Below, in pieces: positions 5,002 through 5,912 of a stretch of 5,912 nucleotides of DNA. Numbering within the stretch: the first letter of the stretch is position 1; each line of letters begins with the position of its first letter. This stretch comes from Bacteroidota bacterium. Lineage in GTDB: Bacteria > Bacteroidota > Bacteroidia > Chitinophagales > LD1. The notes under the pieces were generated by a model, which was not told the origin of the DNA, made no database searches, and saw nothing but the letters and a program-made list of their open reading frames with translations. The DNA lies in contig PLSN01000414.1 in assembly GCA_003165135.1 (NCBI GenBank), positions 1 through 5,912 on the forward strand, given 5' to 3'. The translations under genes and the position numbers were made by a program.

Positions 5002-5912
5002 TCAACTACCATATTCTTCGGGCTCATCCTCTCTCAGGTTCATGACTTTATCTAGCTCCAGCAGATAATCCATAACAGTCTCTACGACAGCATCATTAAA
5101 AAAATATTCAAAATTGACTTTCCAGAAAGAAGGATTGTATATCAGATCCCTTTGATGAATTATAGCCTTGATCTCACCAAATGACAGCTTTTGATACACT
5201 TTCTTATCCGTTTCACTTTTCTTGCCTGCCAGTTTATGGTTTAATATACCTTTATATTTCAACCACTGTTCCTCGGAAAATTTATAATGCACCGCCAGAA
5301 GATCTTTGAAGAAATCAGAATACTCCAATATGAATTCAAGGTTTTGCTGTGACTCCTGATATTCATCGTTGAAGGTGAAATGCTTATTGTAGAAGTCAAG
5401 GACCCTGTCATCTATGATGATGTCACGAATTGTTATTGGTTTTTTGAGTGCCAGCCCCGCCAGCGATCTGCTTCTGCTCAGCGCCACATAGGTCTGTCCG
5501 TGGGTGAAAGCACCGCTGCCCATATTAAGCACCATCTTATCAAAGGTAAGTCCCTGGCTTTTGTGTATCGTGATAGCCCATGACAGTTTGATCGGAAACT
5601 GAGCGAAAGTCCCAACCGTCTCTGTCACGATCTTCCGCTCCAACTTATTCCATTTATAGACATTATTATTCCATGTCTCGCGGCTGATCTTGGAGCTTGA
5701 GCCATCTTCAAATGCCACTTCTATTTCATCAGCAGTCAGTGATTGAATTTTGGCTATTGTTCCGTTTACCCAGCGGCGCTTATTGTCTTTGGTAGTTTTC
5801 TCAGCGGTAGTATCATTTCTGATAAAGATGATCTGCGCACCAGCTTTCAGTTTCAAGGTTTCATCCGTAGGAAATTTATCCTTGCTGAACTCGCCCTGTA
5901 TTTCTGCTTTGT
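5002..5912 (-). CDS. PIF1/RecD-like superfamily 1 helicase, C-terminal part (5' end beyond window)
   Basis: The reading frame is open to the right edge, giving the last 302 residues of a larger protein; the N-terminal Walker A/B helicase core lies outside. Visible in order are a GEF...FPTDE stretch (about 6-17) and LKAGAQIIFIRND (21-33), typical of the linker before the second helicase core in this family. Next is a small beta-rich insert (about 45-85). Motif V is WAITIHKSQGLTFD (111-124), and motif VI is GQTYVALSRSRSLAGL (138-153), which includes the conserved arginine. These place it in SF1B near PIF1 and RecD2, as ATP-dependent 5'-3' DNA helicases. The final ~120 residues, rich in Lys, Phe and Glu and ending EEYGS, match no domain I recognise. 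The apparent start near 5856 is a TTG leucine codon inside the gene, not a start. It converges on folA with a one-base gap. Confidence 0.9.
   Translation of the reverse strand, partial: KAEIQGEFSKDKFPTDETLKLKAGAQIIFIRNDTTAEKTTKDNKRRWVNGTIAKIQSLTADEIEVAFEDGSSSKISRETWNNNVYKWNKLERKIVTETVGTFAQFPIKLSWAITIHKSQGLTFDKMVLNMGSGAFTHGQTYVALSRSRSLAGLALKKPITIRDIIIDDRVLDFYNKHFTFNDEYQESQQNLEFILEYSDFFKDLLAVHYKFSEEQWLKYKGILNHKLAGKKSETDKKVYQKLSFGEIKAIIHQRDLIYNPSFWKVNFEYFFNDAVVETVMDYLLELDKVMNLREDEPEEYGS

Noticed and set aside
1..5912. CRISPR array, tRNA/rRNA, transposase, toxin-antitoxin or phage genes
   Set aside because: I found no regularly spaced long repeats, cloverleaf-like sequences or such protein families; all long frames are assigned to housekeeping genes.

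Overview
The window looks like ordinary chromosomal DNA from a member of the Bacteroidota, possibly a Chitinophaga/Sphingobacterium-like lineage. Four things suggest this. The Rel protein has a Bacteroidota-like segment between its HD motifs. The C-terminal half of a PIF1/RecD-like helicase is of the kind common in that phylum. No start codon has a purine-rich Shine-Dalgarno sequence, and the DNA before the starts is A/T-rich. The GC content is moderate by eye. The phylum call is an inference from family resemblance and signal style; no marker gene such as rRNA is present.

Layout from left to right: (1) a PLP-dependent trans-sulfuration enzyme on the minus strand (15-1232); (2) a 106-bp divergent intergenic region with two sets of short direct repeats; (3) a DinB-fold protein on the plus strand (1339-1854); (4) a full-length bifunctional-type RelA/SpoT (p)ppGpp synthetase/hydrolase on the minus strand, whose 3' end overlaps the DinB gene tail-to-tail by 25 bp; (5) a 402-bp divergent intergenic region (4095-4496) rich in inverted repeats and operator-like palindromes; (6) dihydrofolate reductase on the plus strand (4497-5000); (7) the C-terminal 302 residues of a PIF1/RecD-like helicase on the minus strand. 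The helicase stop codon lies one base from the folA stop codon, and its N-terminal part lies beyond the right edge.

The five genes alternate strand strictly (- + - + -), so no two share an operon here. Each gene must have its own promoter, placed in the two divergent gaps or outside the window. The functions are housekeeping: sulfur amino acid metabolism, stringent response, folate reduction and DNA unwinding. They do not form an obvious joint pathway.

I see no mobile-element genes, CRISPR array, RNA gene, toxin-antitoxin pair or defence cassette. The least explained DNA is in the two divergent gaps. The larger one, between rel and folA, holds a perfect 12-bp inverted repeat flanked by a 7-bp direct repeat, a family of TTGRTTTTCG words able to form alternative hairpins, and a 19-bp near-perfect palindrome with related half-site copies. 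These are real patterns in the sequence, but any regulatory or mobile role is inference.
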